Assembly: GCA_018263115.1 (NCBI GenBank)
Contig: JADFDC010000007.1
Coordinates: 1-36,637, forward strand
DNA length: 36,637 nucleotides
DNA from: Thiobacillus sp.
GTDB taxonomy: Bacteria > Pseudomonadota > Gammaproteobacteria > Burkholderiales > Thiobacillaceae
Reading direction: 5' to 3'
Shown here: positions 17,989-26,767 of the stretch, piece after piece
Layout of the letters: each line of letters starts with the position of its first letter
Numbering within the stretch: position 1 is the stretch's first letter
Program-made: the position numbers and the translations under genes
The notes under the pieces: model-generated
What the model was told of the DNA's origin: nothing
Seen by the model: only the letters and a program-made list of their open reading frames with translations
Databases searched by the model: none

Positions 17989-18382
17989 CGCACATGTCCT
18001 GGGAAATAATGGAAATGCCCTCCTGCCCGCCCGCAGCCGCCATGGCGGCCAGTTGTCCGAGCGGAAGCTTGCGATAGGTCATTACCTTCAGCAGCATGGG
18101 CAGGTTGACGCCCGTGACACCCGCCGCATGGCCGGGTGCTAGTGCGCGGCAGACACAATTGCTTGGCGTGGCACCATAGATATCGGTCAGCACCAGCACG
18201 CCCTTGCCCGTATCAAGCGCCTGCATGCGCCGGGTAATGGCGGTCTGAATGTCTCCAGGCTCCGCGCGCGAAGAAACGTCCAGCGCTTCGATGGATTTTG
18301 GTTTCGAGCCAAGCACGTGTGCGAGGGCATCGATCAGGTCATCGCCCAATGGGCCATGCGTAACGATTAATATGCCAATCAT
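17969..18382 (-). CDS. PTS IIA component, mannose/fructose (EIIA-Man) family
   Basis: A 137-residue single-domain IIA of the mannose family. H9 in ILIVTHGPLGDDLI is the phosphorylation site, and KGVLVLTDIYGATPSNCVCR is the typical following block; VTGVNLPMLLKVM completes the fold. No IIB, IIC or IID gene is visible, so sugar uptake is unlikely; in betaproteobacteria this IIA-HPr-EI set behind gshA-gshB is usually regarded as regulatory. It overlaps ptsH and lies 30 bases after apbE. Confidence 0.93.
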   Translation of the reverse strand: MIGILIVTHGPLGDDLIDALAHVLGSKPKSIEALDVSSRAEPGDIQTAITRRMQALDTGKGVLVLTDIYGATPSNCVCRALAPGHAAGVTGVNLPMLLKVMTYRKLPLGQLAAMAAAGGQEGISIISQDMCDAATGH

Positions 18383-18412
18383 TTTTAAAGGCAGTTGTTT
18401 GAAGTTGAAATC

Positions 18413-19471
18413 TTATCTTACAGCTTGCGGGCCAAAAACGTGATGGGCCTGCCCAGGTTCGCGCCATTGCAGGCGCTTCAGCATGCCCGTCGAAACCAGC
18501 ACGCTTCCATTTGAATCCACAGCCATGACCTGACTGAGATTAAAGCGGCGCATCATTTCGAGGATGTTCGTGTTGCCAACAAACAAGGGTTTGGTCAGCA
18601 CATCCGATTTCACACCAGCGCTGTCGCCCGAAACCAGGATGGTGACGGACTGCATGCCATTTGCGGGCCAGCCCGTGCGCGGGTCGAGCAAGTGGCTATA
18701 TCGCTTGCCGGCAGCTTCAAAATAACGCTGATAATCGCCTGAAGTGCCGATAGCCTCACCATCATGCAGATCCAGCGTAGCGATGACTCCCGCCTTTCTT
18801 GGATGCTGGATGCCGACTTTCCAGGGACGATCACCTGGTTTGCCCAGCGCGATAACATTGCCGCCAATATTGACAAGCGCATTGCGGATACCGTGTTGTC
18901 TGAGAATTGAAACAGCCTCGTCCAGCGCAAGACCTTTGGCATAGCCACCCAGGTCGATGCGCACCGCAGGGTTGTCGCTCCATGTCTGGTTGTTCTCGAT
19001 ATGAAGATTTTGCATCGACGGGGCGGCAGTAACCATCTGATCAATGGCAGCTTTGCTTGGGAGCTCAGTGGGCGGGCCATCGTCATGAAAGCCCCAAAGC
19101 CGGATGAGATTGCCGATGGCGGGGTTGAACAGTCCATCGCTTTGCAGAGAAAACGCTTTTGCGTCTTCCAGTATCCGTGCCAACTCAGGGTCGATCTGGG
19201 ACTTCCCGGAACCGGAAGCAAAAGCCGTATTGAGTCTGTCTAGATCGGACGGCTGCCACGCATGCAGCTTCCTGTGCAATTCATCAAAACGCTGCAGCAC
19301 ACTTTGTGCGGCTTTTGCAGCTTTGATCTTGCCCTCGCCCTGGATGCTGATTTCGATACGGGTGCCAAAGACAAAGCTCTCCTGGCGGAAGATGGATTCC
19401 TTTTGCGCGCAGCCAGCAAAGAAAACAACAAACAGTGCTGGTAGCCAGACAAGAAAACTGAATCTATGCAA
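18413..19471 (-). CDS. apbE: FAD:protein FMN transferase (ApbE), lipoprotein
   Basis: ApbE attaches FMN to threonine of periplasmic flavoproteins such as NqrB/NqrC or RnfG. The start is uncertain. I prefer TTG at 19471, which gives a textbook lipoprotein signal (hydrophobic LVWLPALFVVFF, lipobox FAGC) and only an 8-base overlap with gshB; ATG at 19510 or 19531 is possible but adds a long leader. Family motifs are FGTRIEISIQGEG, SDGLFNPAIGNLIRLWGFHDD, VRIDLGGYAKGLALDEA, NIGGNVIALG and HLLDPRTGWPANGMQSVT. No flavoprotein target gene is in the window. It sits between gshB and the PTS genes. Confidence 0.92.
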   Translation of the reverse strand: MHRFSFLVWLPALFVVFFAGCAQKESIFRQESFVFGTRIEISIQGEGKIKAAKAAQSVLQRFDELHRKLHAWQPSDLDRLNTAFASGSGKSQIDPELARILEDAKAFSLQSDGLFNPAIGNLIRLWGFHDDGPPTELPSKAAIDQMVTAAPSMQNLHIENNQTWSDNPAVRIDLGGYAKGLALDEAVSILRQHGIRNALVNIGGNVIALGKPGDRPWKVGIQHPRKAGVIATLDLHDGEAIGTSGDYQRYFEAAGKRYSHLLDPRTGWPANGMQSVTILVSGDSAGVKSDVLTKPLFVGNTNILEMMRRFNLSQVMAVDSNGSVLVSTGMLKRLQWREPGQAHHVFGPQAVR

Positions 19472-20402
19472 CCGAGTTTTCCAGCGCTGCAATGAAACTG
19501 TCCGCCACATCAAATCCGCTTTGCGCAGCAATTTCGACGAATCCGGTTGGGCTGGTGACGTTGACCTCGGTCAGGTAGTCGCCAATGACATCCAGCCCGG
19601 CCAGAAATATACCGGCCTCACGCACGACGCGTCCGACCGTGCGTGCGATTTCCTCATCGCGTTCGGTCAGCGGCTGGGTGCGTCCAGTTCCGCCCGCTGC
19701 AAGATTGCCGCGGGTTTCACCCGGTGCCGGGGTGCGTGCCAGCGCATGGGGAACCGGCTCGCCATCGATCAGGATAATCCGCTTGTCGCCCGCCGAGATT
19801 TCCGGCAGGTAGCGCTGCGCCATGATGGCGTGTTCGCCATGCCGGGTCAGGGTGTCCAGAATGGCGATGCGATTGGGGTCCTCGGGACGCAAGCGGAAGA
19901 CGCCTTCTCCGCCCATGGCATGCAGCGGCTTGACGATGATGTCGCCGTGTTCATCCAGAAATCCGTTGATCAGATCCTTGCTGGCGCTGACCAGAGTCGG
20001 CGCGACAAACTGCGGGAAATGGAATATGGTCAGCTTCTCGTTGTAGTCGCGCAGTGCAGAGGGCCGATTGAAAATTCTCGCGCCATGCTCTTCGGTAAGA
20101 CTGAGCAGATGCGTCGTGGCCAGGTAGTCCTGGTCAACCGGCGGGTCCTTGCGCATCAGCACAGCCGAGAAATCCGCAAGCAGGCGGGTGCGTGAGTCGG
20201 ATTCGATACGCCAGGCGGGACCAGATTGAATGTCCACCTGGGTCGCCAGCACGACTACCCTGCCTTCCCAAAGGTGCAGGTCGTGCATCTGGCAAATCCA
20301 GACCGCATGCCCGCGCGCATGCGCGGCGCGCATCATGGCAATGGACGAATCCTTGTATTCCTTGAGTGATCCGGGCAGGTCGATGATAAAAAGCATTTCC
20401 AT
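19464..20402 (-). CDS. gshB: Glutathione synthetase
   Basis: GshB adds glycine to gamma-glutamylcysteine with ATP. The 312 residues are normal for the prokaryotic ATP-grasp enzyme. Motifs include SIAMMRAAHARGHAVW near the start, RKDPPVDQDYLATTHLL, IVKPLHAMGGEGVFRL (about residues 155-170) in the ATP-grasp region, RYLPEISAGDKRIILIDG, RTPAPGETRGNLAAGG and the C-terminal GLDVIGDYLTEVNVTSPTG. It follows gshA by one base, so the two are co-expressed. Glutathione produced here supports GrxD and GrxC of this window. Confidence 0.97.
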   Translation of the reverse strand: MEMLFIIDLPGSLKEYKDSSIAMMRAAHARGHAVWICQMHDLHLWEGRVVVLATQVDIQSGPAWRIESDSRTRLLADFSAVLMRKDPPVDQDYLATTHLLSLTEEHGARIFNRPSALRDYNEKLTIFHFPQFVAPTLVSASKDLINGFLDEHGDIIVKPLHAMGGEGVFRLRPEDPNRIAILDTLTRHGEHAIMAQRYLPEISAGDKRIILIDGEPVPHALARTPAPGETRGNLAAGGTGRTQPLTERDEEIARTVGRVVREAGIFLAGLDVIGDYLTEVNVTSPTGFVEIAAQSGFDVADSFIAALENSVA

Positions 20403-20403
20403 C

Positions 20404-21693
20404 TCAGGAGGCCTCGCTCTGTTCGTTTAACGCATTGTCCAGTTCCACGCTGGCTGCCAGCATGGCCAGCCGGGCGATGACGCCATAGGCATAGAAACGG
20501 TTTGGTGTTGCATCAGGGTTGAGCCGGTGGTCGGGCAACTGGCAGGCGGAATCAAACGCCAGCGGCACGAAGTGCATGCCGGGCGAATTGAGATTTTCGT
20601 CTGTGCCGCGGCCAGTGTGAACACGGTAAAAGCCGCCGACGACAAAATGATCGACCATGTACACCACCGGCTCGGCCACTGCATCGTTGATGCTTTCAAA
20701 CGTATAAACACCTTCCTGAATCAGTACTTCGGTCACCGACTGGCCTTCCTTGATGACGGACATCTTGTTGCGCGCCTTGCGGTTCAGGTCTTTGACATCA
20801 TCCGGGCTTTTTACTGTCATGATGCCCATGCCATAGGTGCCGGCGTCAGCCTTGACGATGACAAAGGGCTCGTGGTGGATGCTGTATTCGCGATATTTTT
20901 CACGGATGCGGTCCAGCAGGTCGCTGGTTTTGGAAGCCAGGCACTCTTCACCCTGACGGGCCTGGAAATCGATTTTTCCGCAATGGTCAAACTGCGGGTC
21001 GATAAACCAGGGGTCAACGCCAATGAGCCTCGAGAATTCACTGGCCAGATGTTGGTAAGCGGCGAAGTGACGCGATTTCCTGCGGGTGGCCCAGCCAGCG
21101 TGCAGTGGCGGCATGATGGTCTGCTCGATATCCTTCAGAACCTCCGGCACGCCTGCGGACAAATCGTTGTTGAGCAGCACCGCGCAGGGATCAAAGTCCT
21201 TCAGGCCGACACGGTCGCCATTGCGGATGACCGGCTCCAGCGTGATGCGTCCGCCCCCGGGAAGTTCAAGTGTGGTTGGCTCGGTAACTTCCGGAATCAG
21301 GGTGCCGATGCGTACAACCAGCCCGGTTTGCCTGAGTATGCTGGCAAGCACCGACACGTTTTGCAGATAGAAAGTATTGCGCGTGTGATTCTCGGGGATC
21401 AGCAACAGCCTTTGTGCGTTCGAACAGATTTTTTCTACTGCCCCCATTGCGGCATGCACGCACAAGGCCATGAAATCGGGATTGAGATTGTTGAACCCGC
21501 CTGGAAAAAGATTGGTGTCGACCGGCGCGAGCTTGAAACCGGCATTGCGCAGGTCGACCGAAGTGTAAAAAGGCGCGGCCTGCTCTTGCCATTGCTGGCG
21601 GAACCAGAATTCTATGGCCGGTTGCGCGTCGATGATTCGCTTCTCCAGTTCGAGCAGCGGGCCGGTGAGTGCGGTGGTGAGATGAGGAACCAT
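20404..21693 (-). CDS. gshA: Glutamate-cysteine ligase, ferrooxidans type
   Basis: GshA joins glutamate and cysteine, the first step of glutathione synthesis. The 429-residue sequence does not resemble the E. coli enzyme; it matches the separate GshA type first named from Acidithiobacillus ferrooxidans and common in betaproteobacteria. Recognisable blocks are FYTSVDLRNAGFKLAPVDTN, LFPGGFNNLNPDF, PENHTRNTFYLQNV, VLLNNDLSAGVPE, GWATRRKSRHFAAY, VIVKADAGTYGMGIMTV (ATP-grasp-like) and NSPGMHFVPLAFD. The ATG at 21693 is close to the divergent trmL start. It heads the gshA-gshB-apbE-IIA-HPr-EI-alkA block. Confidence 0.95.
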   Translation of the reverse strand: MVPHLTTALTGPLLELEKRIIDAQPAIEFWFRQQWQEQAAPFYTSVDLRNAGFKLAPVDTNLFPGGFNNLNPDFMALCVHAAMGAVEKICSNAQRLLLIPENHTRNTFYLQNVSVLASILRQTGLVVRIGTLIPEVTEPTTLELPGGGRITLEPVIRNGDRVGLKDFDPCAVLLNNDLSAGVPEVLKDIEQTIMPPLHAGWATRRKSRHFAAYQHLASEFSRLIGVDPWFIDPQFDHCGKIDFQARQGEECLASKTSDLLDRIREKYREYSIHHEPFVIVKADAGTYGMGIMTVKSPDDVKDLNRKARNKMSVIKEGQSVTEVLIQEGVYTFESINDAVAEPVVYMVDHFVVGGFYRVHTGRGTDENLNSPGMHFVPLAFDSACQLPDHRLNPDATPNRFYAYGVIARLAMLAASVELDNALNEQSEAS

Positions 21694-21734
21694 TGATGGG
21701 ACAGCTTAAGGGCAACTTGCCTGATAATACCAGC

Positions 21735-22205
21735 ATGTTTCATATCGTATTATTTGAGCCGGAAATTCCCGGCAACACCGGCAATATCATCCGGCTGGCA
21801 GCCAATACCGGCAGCCGTCTGCACCTGATCAAACCATTGGGGTTCAGCCTGGATGAAAAATCGGTACGCCGGTCCGGACTGGATTATCACGAACTGGCGG
21901 AAGTGGTTGTCCATGAAAATTTCAGCGCTGCGCGCGAGACTTTGCCTGCGGCCAACTGGTATGCCTTTACAACCAGGGCAGCGCGGGTTTACAGCCAGGC
22001 CGTCTTCAAACCGGGAGATGCGCTGCTGTTCGGGCCGGAAAGCAGGGGGCTGCCAGCCGATATTCTGGAAGCGTTTGATGCGGATCACCGGCTGAAACTG
22101 CCCATGCAGGCAGAAAGCCGGAGTTTGAACCTGTCAAATGCAGTCAGCGTGGCGGTATACGAAGCCTGGCGCCAATCCGGGTTTTTACAAATCCCGATGT
22201 TTTGA
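21735..22205 (+). CDS. trmL: tRNA (cytidine/uridine-34-2'-O)-methyltransferase
   Basis: TrmL is a SPOUT enzyme that methylates the 2'-OH of wobble C/U34 in tRNA(Leu). From ATG 21735 it has 156 residues and begins MFHIVLFEPEIPGNTGNIIRL, matching the usual N-terminus. The C-terminal trefoil knot shows ALLFGPESRGLPADIL and SRSLNLSNAVSVAVYEAWRQ. An ATG at 21696 would add 13 residues and has a better ribosome site (GAGGAA six bases upstream), so that start cannot be excluded. It diverges from gshA across at most 41 bases. Confidence 0.94.
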   Translation: MFHIVLFEPEIPGNTGNIIRLAANTGSRLHLIKPLGFSLDEKSVRRSGLDYHELAEVVVHENFSAARETLPAANWYAFTTRAARVYSQAVFKPGDALLFGPESRGLPADILEAFDADHRLKLPMQAESRSLNLSNAVSVAVYEAWRQSGFLQIPMF

Positions 22206-22278
22206 GGTTAATTTCTGCCCTGACTGCCCGTAATATAGGGGTAATCCGTTAAATCAGTACCCGATGGGAATGTGAACC

Positions 22279-25200
22279 ATGTCGATAGAGCCGCAAAAAT
22301 CCGGACCCGAACAGCGCAGGCAGATGCGATTTACAGTCGCGCAGCCGGCGAGAATGGTTATGGACTCCGGACGCGAGATCATTTGCGATATCGCGGATTT
22401 TTGCCTGGGCGGGTTGTTTCTGAAATTCGCCATCCCCGAGAAAGACAGCGATTGGGTCAAAGGTCAGGAAGGCCAGTATGTGCGCGTCACGTTTACGACG
22501 CCTGCCGCGCTGGGTGCGCAAACTCATGAAATACGTGCCAAGCTGGTCAGGCGTACCGCCACCGGCGTGGGCATAGCTTTTGATGAAACACCCGTCGAGG
22601 CGACACGCGCGCTGAACAAAGTGGCGGCTGCCATGCGCAGCCAGAAAGCCTCCATCAAGCTGTATGGTGGCGTTGATATCGCCGAACTTAAAAGCACCTG
22701 CAAGGCCTATCTGAAGCAGGCCATTGATGATGCGTTCAAGCGGTTTGGCGAACACATCAGTGCCAAGCTGGAAGGCGCATCCTTGTCGGCAAAAAGCATT
22801 GCCGAACATCAGGAATTTCTTGATGCGCCACGGTTGGTTCAGCACACCCTCGGAGATGCACAATACCGGTGCCTGAACAGTGTATTTGGCGCGCTTGAGT
22901 CCCTGGGTGGGGTGGTTGTGGAAGAGAAACCCGAAACCGGCGGACTTTCCATTGTCGAGAAAGACGAATTTGAAGACTGGCTCAGCCTGGCAGCCGAGAG
23001 CAACCGGCTTGAAGAGTTGTTCGCCGAAGCATTGATGAACATCGAGCCTCGATTGGAGAAGGTCTACGGCGTTCCAATTACGCCGAAAACCAATCCATTC
23101 GGACCTGCTGTCATAGGCGAGGGAATAAAGCATGCCTTCGCCGATATCGCCCTGTCAGCGGCGACGAGGCAGGTTGTTTATGGCGTCCTGCGGGATTCGC
23201 TTACCGTGTCGTTGAAGACGCTCTATCAGTCATTGCTGGATGTTCTGCCGGAAGTGGACAAGAAACCTGCTGGCACCTCTGTCGCCACAGGAGGTGGTGG
23301 GGTCGATGATCTGTCTCAAACACTGGATGATCTGGCCGCTCTTGAAAGCCAGGCCGCCACCGGTCCGGATTCGATCATGCCGGGCATGCCTTCCGGTTCC
23401 GCGGGAACGGGTCAGGGTTCGCCAATGTCCCTGGGACGCATGGCCAGTTCGTTGATGGGCATGTTCCGCCGTAACCAGGCAGCGCGGGTGGCAAGTGGCA
23501 CCACCCAGCCCGCCGCTGCATCCGGGCAGGGGATGTCACCAACTTTATCAGCGCAGTCTAGTGAACTGGGTGCCCCGCAATCTGGCGAAATGCCGGCACC
23601 AGGAGGGGCAGCAGGCGTAACAACAGGTATGGCGACAGGAGGTGGGGCAGGCGCTTTTGGATCAGCGATGGGCATGCCTTTCCATCCCGGATTGTCCGAA
23701 TCTTCCGTACAGGCTTTTCAGGAGCTGATTACCACTGGCCGCATCCCGGTTGCACGACAGGAAGAAGCTCGAGTATCCGCCGATGTGTTCGGCGCGCTCA
23801 TCGAGGCGATGAATACCGAAAGGGCGGTACCGACCGAAGTCAAATCCCAGGTCAGGAAACTTGAGGATTCACTGCTCAAGATCGCGGTCATGGACCCGAC
23901 TTACCTGAATAATCCACGTCATGCCGCCCACCGCACCATCAATGCAGTGGACAGGCTGTCTCTGGTGTCCGGGGACGACGGCAAAATCAATGATGAGCAG
24001 ATCCTGAAGCATATCAACCGCTGGGTGGAGCGGATACATAACGAAGCCGACAAGAATCCGAATGTGTTTGAAGAGGCGCGCCAGCAGCTGGAGAAAATCC
24101 TGTTGCCGCTGATGAAAAAGCGGGCAATTAGAATCGCAAAATTGCAGGCTGCGCTCGAAGGCTGGCAAAAGACAGGCCAGGCCAACCGGATGGTGTTGCA
24201 GCAGCTTGACCAGAGGATTGCAGGCAAACAGGTTCCGGCAGTGGTGCTTGATCTGTTCGCGCCGGGCTGGCGGAATTACCTGATTCGCGTCATTCTCAGA
24301 AAAGGCGCGGGTTGCGAAGAAGAGACCGAAGCCTGGCGGGTCATCGACAATCTGCTGAAATGGCTGAGTCCTGATGGAAGCGAGAAGCCCGCCTACCAGG
24401 AAATCCAGCAACTGCTGCAATTTGTTGATTCGCGCCTGAGGCTGGTCAGCGCGGACAAGGATGGACAGGACCGCCTTGTCGATCGCCTGACCGAGTCCCT
24501 GCTCAAGCCGGGACAAATTGAATACAAAACGATTACAACTATCTTGCCGGCTGGCGCAAGCAAGGATGATCAAAGCGAAGGGCAAAATCAGGTGGTCAAT
24601 CCGCTTGATTCATTCAGGGTGGGTGACTGGGTGAGTTTCCCCAAGGCATCGGTGCCGCTCAATCTGATCTGGGTAGGTGACGACCCCTCGTTGTATGTGT
24701 TCTGCAACTACAAGGGTGTGAAAAAACTCGAACTCAAGCGGGAGGAGTTCGCTGAACTGGTCAAATCAGGCGAGGCAACCCATACGGACAATCTGGACTT
24801 GCCTCTGATGGACCGTTCCTTCAGTTCCATGATCCAGCACATGCACCGAAATCTGCTGAAGCAGGCAACGGCGGATGAAACGACTGGACTGCTCGAGAGA
24901 CGTGAATTCATGCGCCAGGCCCGCCGCGCCCTGCTGAATGTGAGCAGGGATGAGGCGGGTGAAGCCAGGACAAGCCATGTCATGGGGGTGCTGGATTTTG
25001 AGGATATGCGTTTGATCGAGGCCAGAACCAGTCCCGATGCGCATCCGGCACTGTTGAAGGCACTGGCTGACTATTTGAGGAGCAAGCTGGTCGGCGACCT
25101 GGTGACACGCAGTGCGGAGCGTACCTTCGCCTTCATGTTACCCGTGATCGATCGTGACCAGATGCAGGAACTGGCTGAAAACATCATGAATCATGTCAAC

Positions 25201-26151
25201 CAGTTCCAGTTCAAGTGGGGGGGCGTGAATTACACGTTGAATGCCAACCTCGGCTTAGCATGCGCCAATATTTTTTCCGATCCGGAGGAGCTTTATAACC
25301 GTGCGGACGAGGCCTGTCTGGAGTCCAAGCATCAGGGACGCAATCAGATCGTGACTTACCGCGATGAAGAGGCTGAAGAGAAGGAGCATGTTGGGCTGGT
25401 CTATTGGGCCAGCAGGCTCAGCGAGGTCTTGCATGACGGAAGATTGTTCCTGCGGTGCCAGCCAATTGTTCCCGTCGCAAATGATTCAGAAGCGCCTTCG
25501 CATTATGAAATTCTGCTTGGAGCCAATCTGGACACGGAAGAGCCGGTGAATATCGGTGAAATGGTGGCAGCGGTTGAGCGCTTAAGGCGTGTGAATGAAG
25601 TGGATCAGTGGGTGGTGAATTCGATATTCCAGTGGATTCGGGACAATCCCGAAAAACTTGAGCGGATCAGCGGATTTTCAATCAATCTTTCCGGCCAGTC
25701 AGTGAACAGCAAGGGGTTCCTGAATTTCCTGACGGCACAGCTTGGGCAAGGCGATATTCCAGGGCACAAGCTGATTTTTGAAATCACGGAAAGCGCGGCG
25801 ATTGACAGCTTCACACATGCGGAACAATTCATCCGCCAGGTGAGACGTTATGGCTGCAAATTTGCGCTGGACGATTTCGGCATTGGCTTCTCGTCCTTCA
25901 GCTATTTGAAAAATCTGAAAGTGGACTATCTCAAGATTGACGGTTCGTTTGTCAAGGACATGTCACGCAGCGAAGTCGATGTCGCGCTGGTGTCATCCAT
26001 GCATGAAACCAGCCGGTTCCTGGGCATCAAGACCGTCGCCGAGGCGGTGGAAGATCAGGGAACCCTGGATATTCTCAAGAATATCGGGGTTGATTATGCA
26101 CAGGGCTATTTTACCGGCAGGCCAATTCCGATCGATCAACTGGTTGCCTGA
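22279..26151 (+). CDS. PilZ-DUF1631-GGDEF-EAL c-di-GMP signalling protein
   Basis: A 1290-residue cytoplasmic protein. The N-terminus is a PilZ-like domain with RRQMR (R13, R17; RxxxR) and DFCLGG, a variant of the c-di-GMP motif DxSxxG with Cys for Ser. A long helical DUF1631 region follows, interrupted by a Gly/Ala/Met-rich linker (about 360-475). The GGDEF domain (about 880-1030) is degenerate: SAERTF (945-950) replaces the active-site GGDEF, and the RxxD inhibitory site is missing. The EAL domain keeps E1077 (EIL instead of EAL), INLSGQS, FEITES, LDDFGIG (1197-1203), YLKIDG and AEAVED, so phosphodiesterase activity is plausible. No membrane segment is seen. The protein may bind c-di-GMP through PilZ and degrade it. 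Confidence 0.9.
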   Translation: MSIEPQKSGPEQRRQMRFTVAQPARMVMDSGREIICDIADFCLGGLFLKFAIPEKDSDWVKGQEGQYVRVTFTTPAALGAQTHEIRAKLVRRTATGVGIAFDETPVEATRALNKVAAAMRSQKASIKLYGGVDIAELKSTCKAYLKQAIDDAFKRFGEHISAKLEGASLSAKSIAEHQEFLDAPRLVQHTLGDAQYRCLNSVFGALESLGGVVVEEKPETGGLSIVEKDEFEDWLSLAAESNRLEELFAEALMNIEPRLEKVYGVPITPKTNPFGPAVIGEGIKHAFADIALSAATRQVVYGVLRDSLTVSLKTLYQSLLDVLPEVDKKPAGTSVATGGGGVDDLSQTLDDLAALESQAATGPDSIMPGMPSGSAGTGQGSPMSLGRMASSLMGMFRRNQAARVASGTTQPAAASGQGMSPTLSAQSSELGAPQSGEMPAPGGAAGVTTGMATGGGAGAFGSAMGMPFHPGLSESSVQAFQELITTGRIPVARQEEARVSADVFGALIEAMNTERAVPTEVKSQVRKLEDSLLKIAVMDPTYLNNPRHAAHRTINAVDRLSLVSGDDGKINDEQILKHINRWVERIHNEADKNPNVFEEARQQLEKILLPLMKKRAIRIAKLQAALEGWQKTGQANRMVLQQLDQRIAGKQVPAVVLDLFAPGWRNYLIRVILRKGAGCEEETEAWRVIDNLLKWLSPDGSEKPAYQEIQQLLQFVDSRLRLVSADKDGQDRLVDRLTESLLKPGQIEYKTITTILPAGASKDDQSEGQNQVVNPLDSFRVGDWVSFPKASVPLNLIWVGDDPSLYVFCNYKGVKKLELKREEFAELVKSGEATHTDNLDLPLMDRSFSSMIQHMHRNLLKQATADETTGLLERREFMRQARRALLNVSRDEAGEARTSHVMGVLDFEDMRLIEARTSPDAHPALLKALADYLRSKLVGDLVTRSAERTFAFMLPVIDRDQMQELAENIMNHVNQFQFKWGGVNYTLNANLGLACANIFSDPEELYNRADEACLESKHQGRNQIVTYRDEEAEEKEHVGLVYWASRLSEVLHDGRLFLRCQPIVPVANDSEAPSHYEILLGANLDTEEPVNIGEMVAAVERLRRVNEVDQWVVNSIFQWIRDNPEKLERISGFSINLSGQSVNSKGFLNFLTAQLGQGDIPGHKLIFEITESAAIDSFTHAEQFIRQVRRYGCKFALDDFGIGFSSFSYLKNLKVDYLKIDGSFVKDMSRSEVDVALVSSMHETSRFLGIKTVAEAVEDQGTLDILKNIGVDYAQGYFTGRPIPIDQLVA

Positions 26152-26157
26152 TCCGGC

Positions 26158-26766
26158 ATGAACTTGTCAGGAGAAATGAAGGGCGTGATGACATTTCTTG
26201 CTAGGATGATGATTTTGTTGTGGGGCCTCGCCCTGGCGGGTTCTTCCTATGCCGTGGATCTGGCCGGTGTGGCGATTGAGCCCAGAACCTGGATTGAAGG
26301 CCAGGAGCTTGCGCTGAATGGCGCGGGTATCCGCTCGCGATTCATGATCAAGATCTATGTGGCTTCGCTTTATGTTGCCGAGCCCTCCAGCAAGGCGGCT
26401 GGCATCCTCGGTCAACCTGGCGCCAAGCGCATGATGCTGACCCTGCTGCGAGATGTGAGCGCGGATACCTTGCTGGACGGCATGCAGGCCGGATTGAAAA
26501 AGAATCTGGGTGCTGATGAACTGGCTGCAATCAGCCCGCAGAACGAGCAACTGGCGACAATTTTTCGCGCGGTGGGCGAAGGCAGGAAAGGTGACCGGAT
26601 CGCACTGGACTGGGTGCCCTCACAAGGCACGATCATTCGCATCAATGGCGCCTTGCGAGGCCAGCCAGTTTCAGGGGAAATGTTTTACCGCAGTCTGTTG
26701 AAAATCTGGCTGGGCGATCATCCAGCGCAGGAAGATTTGCGCGACGAACTTTTGGGGCGTCATTGA
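26158..26766 (+). CDS. Secreted chalcone isomerase-like protein
   Basis: A 202-residue protein with an N-terminal signal peptide (MMILLWGLALAGSSYAVDL, cleavage likely after SYA) and a bacterial chalcone isomerase-like domain. Typical blocks are LALNGAGIRSRFMIKIYVASLYV, MMLTLLRDVSADTLLDGMQAGLKKN, KGDRIALDWVPSQGTIIRING and GEMFYRSLLKIWLGDHPAQEDLRDELLG. Bacterial members are periplasmic; true flavonoid isomerisation is not expected and the ligand is unknown. The start could also be ATG 26176 or 26188, behind AGGAG and GAAGGG. It follows the signalling protein by six bases and converges with the oxygenase gene at a one-base gap. Confidence 0.88.
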   Translation: MNLSGEMKGVMTFLARMMILLWGLALAGSSYAVDLAGVAIEPRTWIEGQELALNGAGIRSRFMIKIYVASLYVAEPSSKAAGILGQPGAKRMMLTLLRDVSADTLLDGMQAGLKKNLGADELAAISPQNEQLATIFRAVGEGRKGDRIALDWVPSQGTIIRINGALRGQPVSGEMFYRSLLKIWLGDHPAQEDLRDELLGRH

Positions 26767-26767
26767 T

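Noticed and set aside
19104-20195. Open frame of 363 codons opposite apbE and gshB
   Set aside because: It spans two genes with clear family motifs on the other strand and has no ribosome site or domain of its own.
20527-21696. Open frame of 389 codons opposite gshA
   Set aside because: It is the antisense shadow of the well-supported gshA, produced by the high GC at third positions; its product has no recognisable domain and its composition is that of a reversed gene.
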